DNA of 41,219 nt from Bacillota bacterium (GCA_021791815.1 JAJYVV010000015.1:1-41219), one strand, 5' to 3'. Positions 1-9,560 are shown, counted from the first letter of the stretch. The notes: generated by a model not told the origin, from the sequence alone. A program made the numbers and translations.

Positions 1-960
1 GTGCCCGAGGCCGGGACCGCGCAGGGCGGAGCCGCGGCGCGGAGCCGGCAGCCGCTGCTCGGCCCTTCGGTGGCCGGCACGATCGCGGCGGCCTTCGCCG
101 CGGCCATGGCCCTGTCGCCGGTGCGGGCCTTCGCCGGGGACTTCCTCCAACTGTTCCGCGTCCAGAACTTCGAGGTCGTGAACGTCAGCCAGGGCGACCT
201 GACCGCGATCAGCCAGGCGCTGCAGTCGAGCGGCGCGTCCATCGACATCCGCGGCCTCGTGAACGTGCGCGTCTCGCCGAACCCGGGCCCCCAGACCGTG
301 CCCCTGGCCCAGGCGAGCGGCGACGTCGGCTTCCCCGTGCTCTCGGTCCAGGCCCCCCCGGCCGGCGACTCGCTCCAGAGCGTCCAGATCGAGCCGGCGC
401 TCAACGTCCTATTCAACCGCCTGAACGTGCCCGCGCTGCAGCAGCTCCTGACGTCGCTCGGCAGCACCCAGACGCTGCCCCCCGGTCTCAACGGCGCGTC
501 GGCCCAGCTCCGGCTGCAGCCCGCGGCCCGGCTGGCCTACGCCGGCGCCGGCGGGGCCCCGGCGTTCCAGGTCCTGGAGACCGGCAACCCGAGCCTGGCC
601 GTCAGCACGGACGGGGTCAGCATCGACGCCGTGCGCAACGTGCTGCTCGGCCTGCCCTTCCTGCCGGCCGACCTGCGGGCGCAGCTGGCGGCGGTGGGCG
701 ATTGGGAGAACACGGCCCTCATCCCGAACGTGCCGGGGGTCTCGCAGCCCGTCACCGTCGCGGGCGCGCCCGGCGTGTTCCTCCAGCTCGGCGGCGGCGG
801 CGCCGGGCTGCTGGTCCGCCACAGCCAGGCCGCGGCCGGGGCCCAGGGCCCGGCGGGCGCCCAGACGGCCCTGATCTGGACGCGCGGCCAGACCGTGTAT
901 GCGGTGGAAGGCGCGCTGACGCAGAATGAGGCGATGACCTTGGCGCAGAACCTGGGATGA
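1..960 (+). CDS. Exported/membrane-anchored protein, weakly DUF4367-like at the C-terminus; may extend upstream of the window
   Basis: Continuous ORF with a hydrophobic N-terminal segment (VAGTIAAAFAAAMALSPVRAFA). C-terminal TALIWTRGQTVYAVEGALTQNEAMTLAQNL resembles anti-sigma-associated DUF4367 ends. Overlaps the next ORF by ATGA. Confidence 0.55.
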   Translation: MPEAGTAQGGAAARSRQPLLGPSVAGTIAAAFAAAMALSPVRAFAGDFLQLFRVQNFEVVNVSQGDLTAISQALQSSGASIDIRGLVNVRVSPNPGPQTVPLAQASGDVGFPVLSVQAPPAGDSLQSVQIEPALNVLFNRLNVPALQQLLTSLGSTQTLPPGLNGASAQLRLQPAARLAYAGAGGAPAFQVLETGNPSLAVSTDGVSIDAVRNVLLGLPFLPADLRAQLAAVGDWENTALIPNVPGVSQPVTVAGAPGVFLQLGGGGAGLLVRHSQAAAGAQGPAGAQTALIWTRGQTVYAVEGALTQNEAMTLAQNLG

Positions 961-1970
961 CGGGCGGCCGCGGGACGGCCGCGCCTCCGGGCGCGGCCCC
1001 TCCCGCCTCCCGCCGGGCGGGGAGGGCGGGCGTGCACGGCCACGGTGCCCCGGCGCTGGAGACCCGCGGTCTGACCCGCTACTTCGGGGAGCACGCCGCC
1101 TGCCGGGACGTCACCCTCTCCGTGCCGCGCGGCTGCATCTTCGGCCTCCTGGGCTGCAACGGCGCGGGCAAGAGCACGTTTGTGCGGATGGTGGTCGGGC
1201 TCTGCCGGCCCACGGCGGGCGAGGCCTTCGTGCTCGGCATCCCGGCGGTCGACCCGGAGGCGCGGCGGCGCCTCGGCTTCCTGCCCGAGAACTTCCGCTA
1301 CCCCGACTGGGCGACGGGCATCGAGGTGCTGGAGTTCCACGCCGCGCTGGTGGGCCTGGACCCCGTGCGGCGGCGGGCCCGGATCGCGGCGCTCCTGGAC
1401 CAGGTCGGGCTGGCGGAGGCCGGCCGGCGGACCGTCGGCCGCTACAGCAAGGGCATGCAGCAGCGGCTGGGCCTCGCCGTGGCGCTGCTCGGGGACCCGG
1501 CCCTGCTCCTGCTCGACGAGCCGACGTCGGCCCTCGACCCGCTGGGCCGGCGGCAGACCCGCGACCTGCTGCTGCGGCTGCGCGCCGAGGGCCGGACGGT
1601 GTTCCTCAACAGCCACCTGCTGTCCGAGGTCGAGGCGGTCGCCGACCGCGTCGCCGTCATCCGCGAGGGGCGCGTGGTCGCGGACGGGACGGTGGACGAG
1701 CTCCTGAACGAAGGGCTGGAGGCCGACGTCCACGTCCGCCGCGACGACGCCGCGGCCCTGGCGGCGCTCGCGGCCGGCCGGCGCATCGTCGCCCGCGAGG
1801 AGCAGCCCGGGGGCCTGCTGCGGGTGCGGGTGGCCCTGCGCGGCCGCGACGAGGCGCCCGAGATCGCCGGCGCGGTGCTCGGGGCCGGCGGGCGGCTCTA
1901 CGGGCTGCAGGTGCGCAGCCGGTCGCTCGAGGACCTGTTCGTCGACCTCGCGGGCTCCGCGGAGCGCTGA
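957..1970 (+). CDS. ABC transporter ATP-binding protein (ABC-2 type exporter)
   Basis: Walker A GLLGCNGAGKST, Q-loop FLPENFRYPDW, signature YSKGMQQRL, Walker B ALLLLDEPTSALDP, H-loop NSHLLSEVE. Alternative GTG start at 1032 has a GGGAGGGCGGG RBS upstream. Confidence 0.95.
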   Translation: MTGGRGTAAPPGAAPPASRRAGRAGVHGHGAPALETRGLTRYFGEHAACRDVTLSVPRGCIFGLLGCNGAGKSTFVRMVVGLCRPTAGEAFVLGIPAVDPEARRRLGFLPENFRYPDWATGIEVLEFHAALVGLDPVRRRARIAALLDQVGLAEAGRRTVGRYSKGMQQRLGLAVALLGDPALLLLDEPTSALDPLGRRQTRDLLLRLRAEGRTVFLNSHLLSEVEAVADRVAVIREGRVVADGTVDELLNEGLEADVHVRRDDAAALAALAAGRRIVAREEQPGGLLRVRVALRGRDEAPEIAGAVLGAGGRLYGLQVRSRSLEDLFVDLAGSAER

Positions 1971-1986
1971 GCACCGGGAAAGGGGC

Positions 1987-2832
1987 ATGGCCCACACGGA
2001 GCTCCTCACCATCGCCGCCTTCACGTTCCGCGAGGCGCGGCGCAGGCGCGTGTTCGCGGCGGTCGGACTGCTCAGCATCGGCTTCCTCGGGCTGTATGCG
2101 GTGCTGGCGAGGGTCGTGGTCAGCGGGGCGGGGGCCAACGCCGGCCCGTTCGGCCGGGCGGCCCTGGCCGGGGCGGTCGGCCTGCTGGGCGTCTACCTGG
2201 CCCGTTCGTTCTCGGGGCTCCTCGCGATCCTCGTCTCCGCCGGCGCGGTCGCGGGCGAGGTCGACAGCGGCGCGCTGCAGAGCGTGCTGGCGCGGCCGCT
2301 GCGCCGCAGCACGGTGCTGCTGGGCAAGTTCCTGGGCCTGGGCGCGCTGCTTGCCGCCTACACCGCACTGCTGCAGGCGGCGGTGCTCGTCCTGGCCGCG
2401 GTTCTGGCGGGCGGCCACCTGCCCGACCCGGCGGCGGTGGTGGGCTGGCTCTGCCTCGAGCCCGTGATCCTGCTCGCCCTGACCCTGCTCGGCAGCACGT
2501 TCCTCCCGACGGTGGCCAACGGCGCCGCGTGCGTCCTGCTCTACGGTATCGCCGTGGCCGGGGGGAGCCTCGAGCAACTCGGGACGTTCATCGGGCGGCC
2601 CGGGCTGCAGGACGCGGGCATCGTCACCGGGCTGCTCCTGCCGGCCGACGCCCCGTACCGGGAGGCCTTCGCCATCGCCAGCCGGGGCCTGGCGGGCGGC
2701 ATCACCGAGGCCCTGGGCCCGCTCTTCGGCACCCTGGCCCGGCCCGATGCCGCCATGCTGGCGTATGCGGCGGCCTATCCGTGCGCCCTGCTCGCCCTCG
2801 CGGTGTGGGTCTTCGCCCGGCGGGACGTGTGA
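1987..2832 (+). CDS. ABC-2 type transporter permease
   Basis: Starts 16 bp after the ATPase stop. Multiple hydrophobic helices and the typical AGAVAGEVDSGALQSVLARPLRRSTVLLGKFLG motif of ABC-2 permeases. Confidence 0.9.
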   Translation: MAHTELLTIAAFTFREARRRRVFAAVGLLSIGFLGLYAVLARVVVSGAGANAGPFGRAALAGAVGLLGVYLARSFSGLLAILVSAGAVAGEVDSGALQSVLARPLRRSTVLLGKFLGLGALLAAYTALLQAAVLVLAAVLAGGHLPDPAAVVGWLCLEPVILLALTLLGSTFLPTVANGAACVLLYGIAVAGGSLEQLGTFIGRPGLQDAGIVTGLLLPADAPYREAFAIASRGLAGGITEALGPLFGTLARPDAAMLAYAAAYPCALLALAVWVFARRDV

Positions 2833-3047
2833 CCCGCGGCGGGGCCCCGGCCGGGCCGGGCGGGCGGGTCCCGCACCAACGGGTCTGCGGTGTGTTGTGC
2901 GTCGAGCCCCGGATGCTGCGCCCCGGATGCACCGGAGGAGGCCCGCGGCGCCGCCATCGTCGGGCCTGCGCGGGCGCGGACCCCCGCCCCGGACCGCGGA
3001 GACGCGCCCTGCCCTGGCGTTCGCCAACCGGGCCTCGGCCCTGGAGG

Positions 3048-4169
3048 ATGTCGATCCCCCGCCGCGGAAGGACGCCGCCGTTGCCGGAAGGGTGGGTGGC
3101 GCCCGTGCCGGCCCCGCCGCGGGGCACGCCCGGGATCGACGGCGCGACGTACCTCGCCGACCGCCACGGCCGGGCGTGGGCGGTGCGCGAGATGCGCCGG
3201 GGCGACGTCGGCGCGCTCGCCGCCTACTTCGAATCCCTCACCGCCGCGGACTACGCGAACTTCCATCCGCATCCGCTGGACCGCGCCACGGCCGAGGGCA
3301 TCGCCGCCGGGGCGGACAGCCCGGACGCGCTGCGGTGCCTGCTCTTCGCAGGCTCGGGGCCGGTGGCCGGCTACGGCTTCCTGTGGGACTGGGACGAGGA
3401 TGTGCCGCTGCTGGGCATGAGCCTGGCGAGCCACGCCCGCGGACGCGGCCTCGGGTCGGCCTTCACGCGCCACCTGGTGGCCCGCGCGGCGGCGGCCGGG
3501 AAGGCGGCCGTCCGCCTCACGGTATACCGGGACAACGTCGCGGCCTTCCGCTGCTACCGCGCGGCGGGCTTCGAGGAGCAGAGCAGCCACCCCGACGACT
3601 GGGGCGGCGCGGTGCGCGAAGAGGTGCGCATGCGGTGCGCGCTGGGCCCGGCCGCGGCGTCCCGTCCGCATGGCCCCGTCGCCCGCGACGGCGAGGCCTT
3701 TGCCCTTCGTGCGGGCGGGTCGTTCTGGGCGCTGTCCTGGCACGGGCCGGGCGCGGCGCCCGACGGGACGCCGCACGGGGCGAACGGCCTCTGCGTCACG
3801 GCGGACGGCGACGTCGTCCTGATCAGCCCGGACGGCCGGCGGTGGGAATGGCCCGGAGGCCGGCCGGAGGGCGAGGAGTCGTGGGAGCAGACTTTGCGGC
3901 GCGAGATGCTGGAAGAGGCTTGCGCCACCGTCCGGGAGGCGCGGCTTCTGGGGTTCTGCCGCTCCGCGTGCCTGGCCGGGCCCGAGCGCGGGCTCGTCCT
4001 CGTGCGTTCCATCTGGCGGGCCCGCGTGGAGTTGCTCCCGTGGGCGCCCCGCTTCGAGATCGCCTTCCGCCGCGTGGTTCCGGCGGCCCAGGCGATGGCC
4101 GAGTTCTGGACGGAGGAGGGCGCAAAGCCCGTCTACCGGCGGGCTTTCCAGGAGGCCGGGCTGGGCTGA
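3048..4169 (+). CDS. GNAT N-acetyltransferase fused to a C-terminal Nudix hydrolase domain
   Basis: GNAT motif A LASHARGRGLGSAFTRHLV...YRDNVAAFRCYRAAGFEE, followed in the same frame by a Nudix box G-RPEGE-E-SWEQTLR-REMLEEACA (GX5EX7REUXEEX then C for G). ATG at 3048. Confidence 0.85.
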   Translation: MSIPRRGRTPPLPEGWVAPVPAPPRGTPGIDGATYLADRHGRAWAVREMRRGDVGALAAYFESLTAADYANFHPHPLDRATAEGIAAGADSPDALRCLLFAGSGPVAGYGFLWDWDEDVPLLGMSLASHARGRGLGSAFTRHLVARAAAAGKAAVRLTVYRDNVAAFRCYRAAGFEEQSSHPDDWGGAVREEVRMRCALGPAAASRPHGPVARDGEAFALRAGGSFWALSWHGPGAAPDGTPHGANGLCVTADGDVVLISPDGRRWEWPGGRPEGEESWEQTLRREMLEEACATVREARLLGFCRSACLAGPERGLVLVRSIWRARVELLPWAPRFEIAFRRVVPAAQAMAEFWTEEGAKPVYRRAFQEAGLG

Positions 4170-4257
4170 GGCCGTTGCGCGCGCCCCCCCCGAGGGCCGG
4201 CCCTGGCCGCAGCCCGTCCCCGGGGCCCAGCGACACATCCCCCGCGCGCGGCGCGAG

Positions 4258-4520
4258 CGGACCTTGCGGTACGTCAGGCAGCGCTCGAAGGCGAGGGCGC
4301 GCGGCCAGGCCGCGCACCGCCCGGGATCGTCCCACTGCCCGAGCTTCTGGTGGCCGGCGATCCATATCTCCTGGGCCGCGTCGGCGGCCTCGTCGCCTCC
4401 CACGGAGGGCGGGGCGAGCCGCCCGTGGCGCGCCACCAGGCCGCGGCGCGCGCGGTGGTCGCCCGCCCGCGCCGCGGCGATCAGCCCGGCGTCCTGCCCC
4501 GCCCGAGTCCCGTCCTCCGC
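4258..4520 (-). pseudogene. ECF sigma-70 factor region 2 remnant
   Basis: Minus strand reads GQDAGLIAAARAGDHRARRGLVARHGRLAPPSVGGDEAADAAQEIWIAGHQKLGQWDDPGRCAAWPRALAFERCLTYRKVRSRRARG, matching the ECF region 2 layout. No region 4 found. Confidence 0.5.
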
Positions 4521-5155
4521 AGCCGTCCGGCCCGTCTCCCCCGCCCCGCCGACCGCGCATCCCCATCGACACCGGCCGCCGCGCCGGCGTCAGGATCCCG
4601 GTTCCGGGGAGGCCGAGCCGCGTGGGCCGTCCCCTGTGCGCACGGGGGCCCCGGGACCGCGGGGAAGCCGCGGGCCGGTGCGGCTCCCTCGCCGGACCGG
4701 CTTCCGCTCGGCGAACCTCGCCCCACGGGATCCCGGCCCCTCCGCGCTGTTCGCCGCGCCGCCGTACCTGCCGCGGCAGATACGGCGCGCGAAGACCGTG
4801 CCGCAACATCACCGCACCCTCGGGCGGGGGCAATGGCGTCGCCTTCCACGGACCCGTGTGGGGTCGGCCCGGCCTGGTCGCCTTCGCCGCCCTTCCGCTG
4901 TGGCGCCGGGCCGCGCGCCGCCACCCGCCACGCGGGCAACGGTCCCGGTGGGCCGCCCGACCGATCCGTCCCGCGGATGGAACGCGTCATCCGCCGCCGG
5001 CGCCCGCCCCGCGATGGGGCCACTCGCCACCGCGTCCCCCGAGCGGCACGCCGCGCAACCGCAGTGCTTGGCTGATGGGGGCCGGACCCTGCCCGCAAGG
5101 TGCGCTACCGGCGGAAGGATGCCACAATGGTGGGGATGGGGGGGCGTGCGGGCCG

Positions 5156-5611
5156 ATGGCGGCGCCCATCAACCGTGAGATGGTCCTGGCCCGGATCAGC
5201 GACATGGAGGCACAACTGGCCGCACTTCGCGGGCAGGCGGCGTTGCCCGACGGCGCGTTCCTGGGGGACCCCAAGGAGATCAAGAGCGCGCGCTATTCGC
5301 TCATCGTGCTGGTCGAGGCGGCCGCCGCGATCTGCGGGCACGTCGTCGCCCGCCTCCTGCGCCAGGCGGTGGACGCATATCCCGAATGCTTCGCCGCACT
5401 GGCCGCCCACGGGCTGCTCGACCCGGACCTCGCCAGGCGCCTATCCGCCATGGCGCGCTTCCGCAACATCCTGGTCCACGGTTATGGCCGGGTCGATGAC
5501 CGGCATCTGCTGGCCATGCTGCGGACCGACCTCGTGGACGTGGACCGGTATGTGGAGGCGATCCGCACCCTGGTCGCCGGCAGCGCCGGCCGGGAGACGG
5601 AGCCGTCGTGA
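5156..5611 (+). CDS. hepT: HepT-like (DUF86) ribonuclease toxin
   Basis: All-helical protein with the RX4HXY motif (RNILVHGY) in RFRNILVHGYGRVDDRHLLAMLRTDLVDVDRYVEAI. Followed by an overlapping MNT gene. Confidence 0.85.
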   Translation: MAAPINREMVLARISDMEAQLAALRGQAALPDGAFLGDPKEIKSARYSLIVLVEAAAAICGHVVARLLRQAVDAYPECFAALAAHGLLDPDLARRLSAMARFRNILVHGYGRVDDRHLLAMLRTDLVDVDRYVEAIRTLVAGSAGRETEPS

Positions 5612-6018
5612 ATGCGCGCGCGCCGGCCGACGCGGATGACCTGCGGGCGATGGGTTCGGTGCTGTCGCATGTCCTGGCGGGCTCACCGCTCGTCGAGTTC
5701 GCGTTCGGCCATGGCAGCTTCTTTGCGGGCCTGCCGTACCATGACGTGGACGTGGCGGTCCAGGTGCCTCGCGACCAAGCCGTCGACCTGCGGGCGCTGG
5801 GCGACCTCGCGGCGCGTTGCGAACAGGCGTTGGGCCGCCCTGTGGACGTCCACGCCCTCAACGACGCCACGCCGGGTTTCCGGAAGGCGGCGACCGAGGG
5901 CATCCTGCTCTGGGCCCGGGATCCCGAGAGTGCCCTCCTTTACGCGGAGCTGCTGCAGCGCATGGCCTGGGACTGGAGGTCGCTTCAGGATCAGGTCATC
6001 CGGGACCTCGGGCCGTGA
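5608..6018 (+). CDS. mntA: MntA-like nucleotidyltransferase antitoxin
   Basis: MNT motif FGHGSFFAGLPYHDVDVAV (GS-x8-DxD). GTG start overlaps the hepT stop (GTGA). Confidence 0.85.
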   Translation: MNARAPADADDLRAMGSVLSHVLAGSPLVEFAFGHGSFFAGLPYHDVDVAVQVPRDQAVDLRALGDLAARCEQALGRPVDVHALNDATPGFRKAATEGILLWARDPESALLYAELLQRMAWDWRSLQDQVIRDLGP

Positions 6019-6244
6019 ATCGGACCGCGGCGACCCTGGGCTGGCCGGCCCCACGGCGCCGTTCAGGATCCGCCAGGGACTGGCGCCGCCGGGAGCGTGC
6101 GGCGCCCCGTCCTTCACCGCCACGACCTCGGGCCGCACCCACCGCCTGCGGCGTCGGACCACCCCGGCGCATCCTCTGGGACGCGTTGGGCCGGGGATCG
6201 GCGCGGGCCGGCCCGCCCCCTACCCCGGGACGACCACCACGAGG

Positions 6245-6984
6245 GGGCCGTCCGCGCCATGGGAAAGGTCACGGTCGGCACATCCACGAGCCCGCCATCG
6301 CCGCGAGGGTCGTGGCCCGCGCCGTCGAGCCGATCCCGCGGCCCGTGCGGCGGAGGCGCGGCGAACGCACGAGGGCCGCGGGCACGGAGGCGGCCGGCCA
6401 TGCTGCGCTCTGCACGCGATGTCCTCCGGGGCGTCGCCCTCGCCGTGGGGGGCGGCCAGCGCCGCGGCGTCCCGCTCCCGGTCGTCCGACAGCGGGACGG
6501 TGTCGGCGCCCGCGGACGCGGCGCCCGACCGCGCCCAGGGCCCGGGCGTTCGGGACGGCCAGGTAGCCGGAAACGCCGGTCGTGCCCAGCACCAGGACCG
6601 TGCCCAGGGCGCCCGTCTCCGCCCTGCGGGCGCAGAGCCGCACCCACGAGGCCAACCCGGGATTCGTGCCGGCGGCCACGGGATCGGCTCCGGGCGGCAG
6701 GGGCAGCCGCGTGCGGCCGGGGACGGCCATCCGCTCGGCGCTGGGGCGCGTTGGGCGGCTCCACCAACCCGGGGTTGACGAGGGCGCCGCCGGCGGCGCG
6801 CGCCACCGCGTCCACCCCGATGACCTTGGGGCCGCGTCGTGCCGCTGCTGCAGTGGCGGCCGGAGGCCCGCGCCGACACCAGCGGCCACCAGCTCCGCCA
6901 GGACCCGTCCTTCGGGCACGATCGGCTCGTCGAACTCCCCGCACTCGGGCGTCGCACCGGGCGCGCGACAATCGCGGCCTTGAC
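6245..6984 (-). pseudogene. Decayed zinc-binding dehydrogenase / quinone oxidoreductase (MDR family)
   Basis: Segments in several frames in the right order: VKAAIVARP (start codon is GTC), VPEGRVLAELVAAGV, ASGRHCSSG, ALVNPGL, RTRLPLPPGADPVAAGTNPGLASW, TGALGTVLVLGTTGVSGYLAVPNARALGA, ADTVPLSDDRERDAAAL. Confidence 0.6.
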
Positions 6985-7016
6985 CGACGACCCCGGCGGC
7001 TTCGGGGGCCCTGCGC

Positions 7017-8123
7017 TCAGACCAGTTCCAGCCCGTCCATGTCCGGGAGGGGCGGGAAGGCGCCCGTGGGCGGCGCCTGGTACCAGTACGCCACGGACGC
7101 GAAGTCGTCGTGCCGCAGCAGATAGCGCCCTCCGCTCCGCCAGCCGAGGTCCTGCAGCGTCACGCGGATGTCCCGCTCGAACCGGATCGGGTCGACCAGA
7201 TGCCAGCGATACATCGCGAAGCGCTGTTGGCTCTGATACAGGCCGTCCGGAGCCGAGACGTGATACATGCCCATGAACGGCGTGGAGTACGTGGTGTAGC
7301 GGCCGTCGACCTCCCAGTTGTACGAACCGCCGAAGTAGTCCTCCGTCCCGGTCCCGCAGATGGTCGGGTGGTCGCCGTCGCCATCCAGGAAGAACTTGAT
7401 CTCGCCCTCGCCCCACCAACGGTCCTGGCCGCCCAGGCCAACCAGCAGCGCGGTGCCCACATAGTGTCCCCGGCCCGCGACGCCGTCCAGGATGCGGTGG
7501 CACTGGCCCGGCGGCACCGGGTTGCTGCGGCGGAACTGCGCGTGGAAGTAGGCGGCGGCGTCCGGCACGTCGTCCAGGGCGTAGTTGATCTGATAAAAGC
7601 ACGCGCGCTCCTGGGGACCGATGTTCTCCACGGTCACGCGGCAGTGGCGCCGGAAGGGCATGGGCCAGAAGCAGTTCAGGCCCGAGTTGGGGTTGACCAC
7701 CACCGGCAGCGAGTTAAGGGGCGAGAACGGCCCGCGCGTGGGGCCGGCCCCGTTGTCCCTCCACCCACAGGCGAAGAAGTCCGCCAGGGGGCACTCCACG
7801 GACGGCCGTTCCTGCCCGTCCCAGTACATGCGCAGAATGAGCTGCCGGCCCACGTAGCCACCGAGCCACATGCTCTGGATCGCTCCGGGCCCGTCGATCT
7901 CCGCCAGGTCCTGGGTCTTGCCGGGGGCAATCAGCGCGCAGGGCGACACCTTCCATCCCGGGCCCAGATCCCGGGCGGCCGAGGCCCCCGGGCCTTCCGT
8001 GGCCATGCCCCCGGCACCCTTCTTGCCGGTGGGATTCTCCGCGCTGATCGACCGCGTGCGCGCCCCCGACAATCGCGCGATGCCGGACAGGGGCGAAAGG
8101 AGGCCTCCGGGATCCGTGAGCAT
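7017..8123 (-). CDS. DUF2961 family protein (glycoside hydrolase family GH172)
   Basis: Family motifs GWKVSPCALIAPGKTQDLAEIDGPGAIQSMWL, YWDGQERPSVECPLADFFACGW, GEGEIKFFLDGDGDHPTICGTGTEDYFGGSYNW. ATG at 8123 preceded by GGGGAGGGA RBS. Confidence 0.93.
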   Translation of the reverse strand: MLTDPGGLLSPLSGIARLSGARTRSISAENPTGKKGAGGMATEGPGASAARDLGPGWKVSPCALIAPGKTQDLAEIDGPGAIQSMWLGGYVGRQLILRMYWDGQERPSVECPLADFFACGWRDNGAGPTRGPFSPLNSLPVVVNPNSGLNCFWPMPFRRHCRVTVENIGPQERACFYQINYALDDVPDAAAYFHAQFRRSNPVPPGQCHRILDGVAGRGHYVGTALLVGLGGQDRWWGEGEIKFFLDGDGDHPTICGTGTEDYFGGSYNWEVDGRYTTYSTPFMGMYHVSAPDGLYQSQQRFAMYRWHLVDPIRFERDIRVTLQDLGWRSGGRYLLRHDDFASVAYWYQAPPTGAFPPLPDMDGLELV

Positions 8124-8308
8124 CGGGTTGTCCCTCCCCGCCGGGTCGGCCTTCCACCCGCCGCACGGGGCTCCTCCGGCGCGGCGTGCGGGGACCCCTT
8201 GCGGCTGGTCGCCCTCCATCGTCGCGCGGCCCCGGGGGCCGGACGTCCGCGGGAACCGCCCCCACCCGCGCCGAAGCGTCGTGACCTCTCCGTGGAGCCG
8301 AAGGGAAC

Positions 8309-9100
8309 TTGGCCCGCAGGCCGGACCTGGTGCACGGGATCGTGCCGCCGACGGCGACACCGCTGGCGGAGGACGGCTCCGTCGACGGCCCGCACTCTGA
8401 GCGCGACGCGGCGTTCCTTCTCGCCCAGGGCGTGCGCGGCGGTGGCCGCGACCGTGGTGCGCGCGGGTGCCCGTGCGGGGCGGCGTCATCCGCAACTCCA
8501 CGCGGCTCACCGCCCACTGCGCGCAGGGCCTCCGGGAGGCCGGGGTCGATGCGCTGCAGGTCATCCCGGGGCACGCTCTCTTCGCGCCGACGCCACGGTC
8601 CGGTACTTCGGGGCCACCGGCACGGCGACCGGCGCCCCGATCCATGTCTACCACGTGATCCCCTGGGCCGCCATCGAGCCGCCCGTGCTTCTGCGGCTCT
8701 GCGCCGAGGTGGCGGCGGTGCGGGGGGGCAAGCAGAGCGGCGGGGACAGGCATACGGTGGCCGACCTGCGGGCCGCCGTCGACGGGGAGCACGCGATCCT
8801 CCCCGCTGTGGGCGACCTGGTCCTCCCCTTCTTCGTGCTGGGCGCCCGGGCCGCCGTCGCCGCCATGCGGACCGCGGCGCCGGCGTTGGTCGTGGCTCTG
8901 GGGGACGTGGTGCGGGGCGGGCGCATCGAGGAGGCCCTCCGGCTGCACGCCGCGCTGCTGCCGGTCTCGCGCGCTGGAAGGCCCCAACATGCCGGCCCGC
9001 CGGAAGGCGGCGCGCGCGTTGCAGAGCGCCGTCACCGCGGAGCGGCGCGAGCGGCTGCGGGTCGGGGTGGGAGATGCAGCATTGCTCGGACCGCCGGCCC
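8309..9100 (+). pseudogene. Decayed dihydrodipicolinate synthase (DapA)-family protein
   Basis: LVHGIVPPTATPLAEDGSVDG, then another frame VPVRGGVIRNSTRLTAHCAQGLREAGVDALQVIP, then another frame GAPIHVYHVIPWAAIEPPVLLRL..GGKQSGGDRHTVADLRAA..LPFFVLGARAAVAAM. The Tyr (HVYHV) and Lys (GGKQSGGD) positions of the family are recognisable. Confidence 0.7.
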
Positions 9101-9189
9101 GCGCCGGGGGATGACGCCCGCCGGGCGGGTCGCTCGCGCCCGGCTCGCGCGGGGTCCGCGCCCGCGGCGCCGCCCGCCAGCGCCTTGCC

Positions 9190-9560
9190 GTAAAGGATGC
9201 ACTCGTGCACCCGCCGGCGCACGCCTGCCCGGTCGGGCCCGACGCAGTGCGCGAAGACGACGGCCGGCAGGAGGCCGTGCACCGTCGATCGGACGGCGCC
9301 CGCGGGATCGTCGGCGTCCACGAAGACGTGCAGGTAGGAGTCCAGGGTGCGGAAGGCCTGCGCCTCATACCATCGCCGCACCCACGCAGGGTGCTGGCGC
9401 CCTCCCGTGCGTCGGCCAGGCACTCGGGCTCGTCGAAGGGGCTCGGCCGTGTGGGGTCCCGCGTGAGCGTCCGCACACTCCGGCCCTGAGCCAACAGGCG
9501 CTCGGCGGTCTGCCGCCCCGTGTGGCTGAACGCGCCGGTGACCGTCCAGGGGAGGCCCCG
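9190..9560 (-). pseudogene. Rossmann NAD(P)-binding (NmrA/SDR-like) N-terminal fragment plus an unassigned conserved-looking fragment
   Basis: WTVTGAFSHTGRQTAERLLAQGRSVRTLTRDPTRPSPF resembles the NmrA-like GxxGxxG start. Another frame then reads WYEAQAFRTLDSYLHVFVDADDPAGAVRSTVHGLLPAVVFAHCVGPDRAGVRRRVHECILYGKAL. Confidence 0.45.

Noticed and set aside
537-2138. 533-aa minus-strand ORF opposite the ABC transporter, and similar long antisense ORFs (e.g. 2747-5611 upstream part, 29835-31940, 37712-39580)
   Set aside because: Composition is R/P/A/G-rich with no domain motifs, and they overlap strongly supported genes on the other strand or in another frame.
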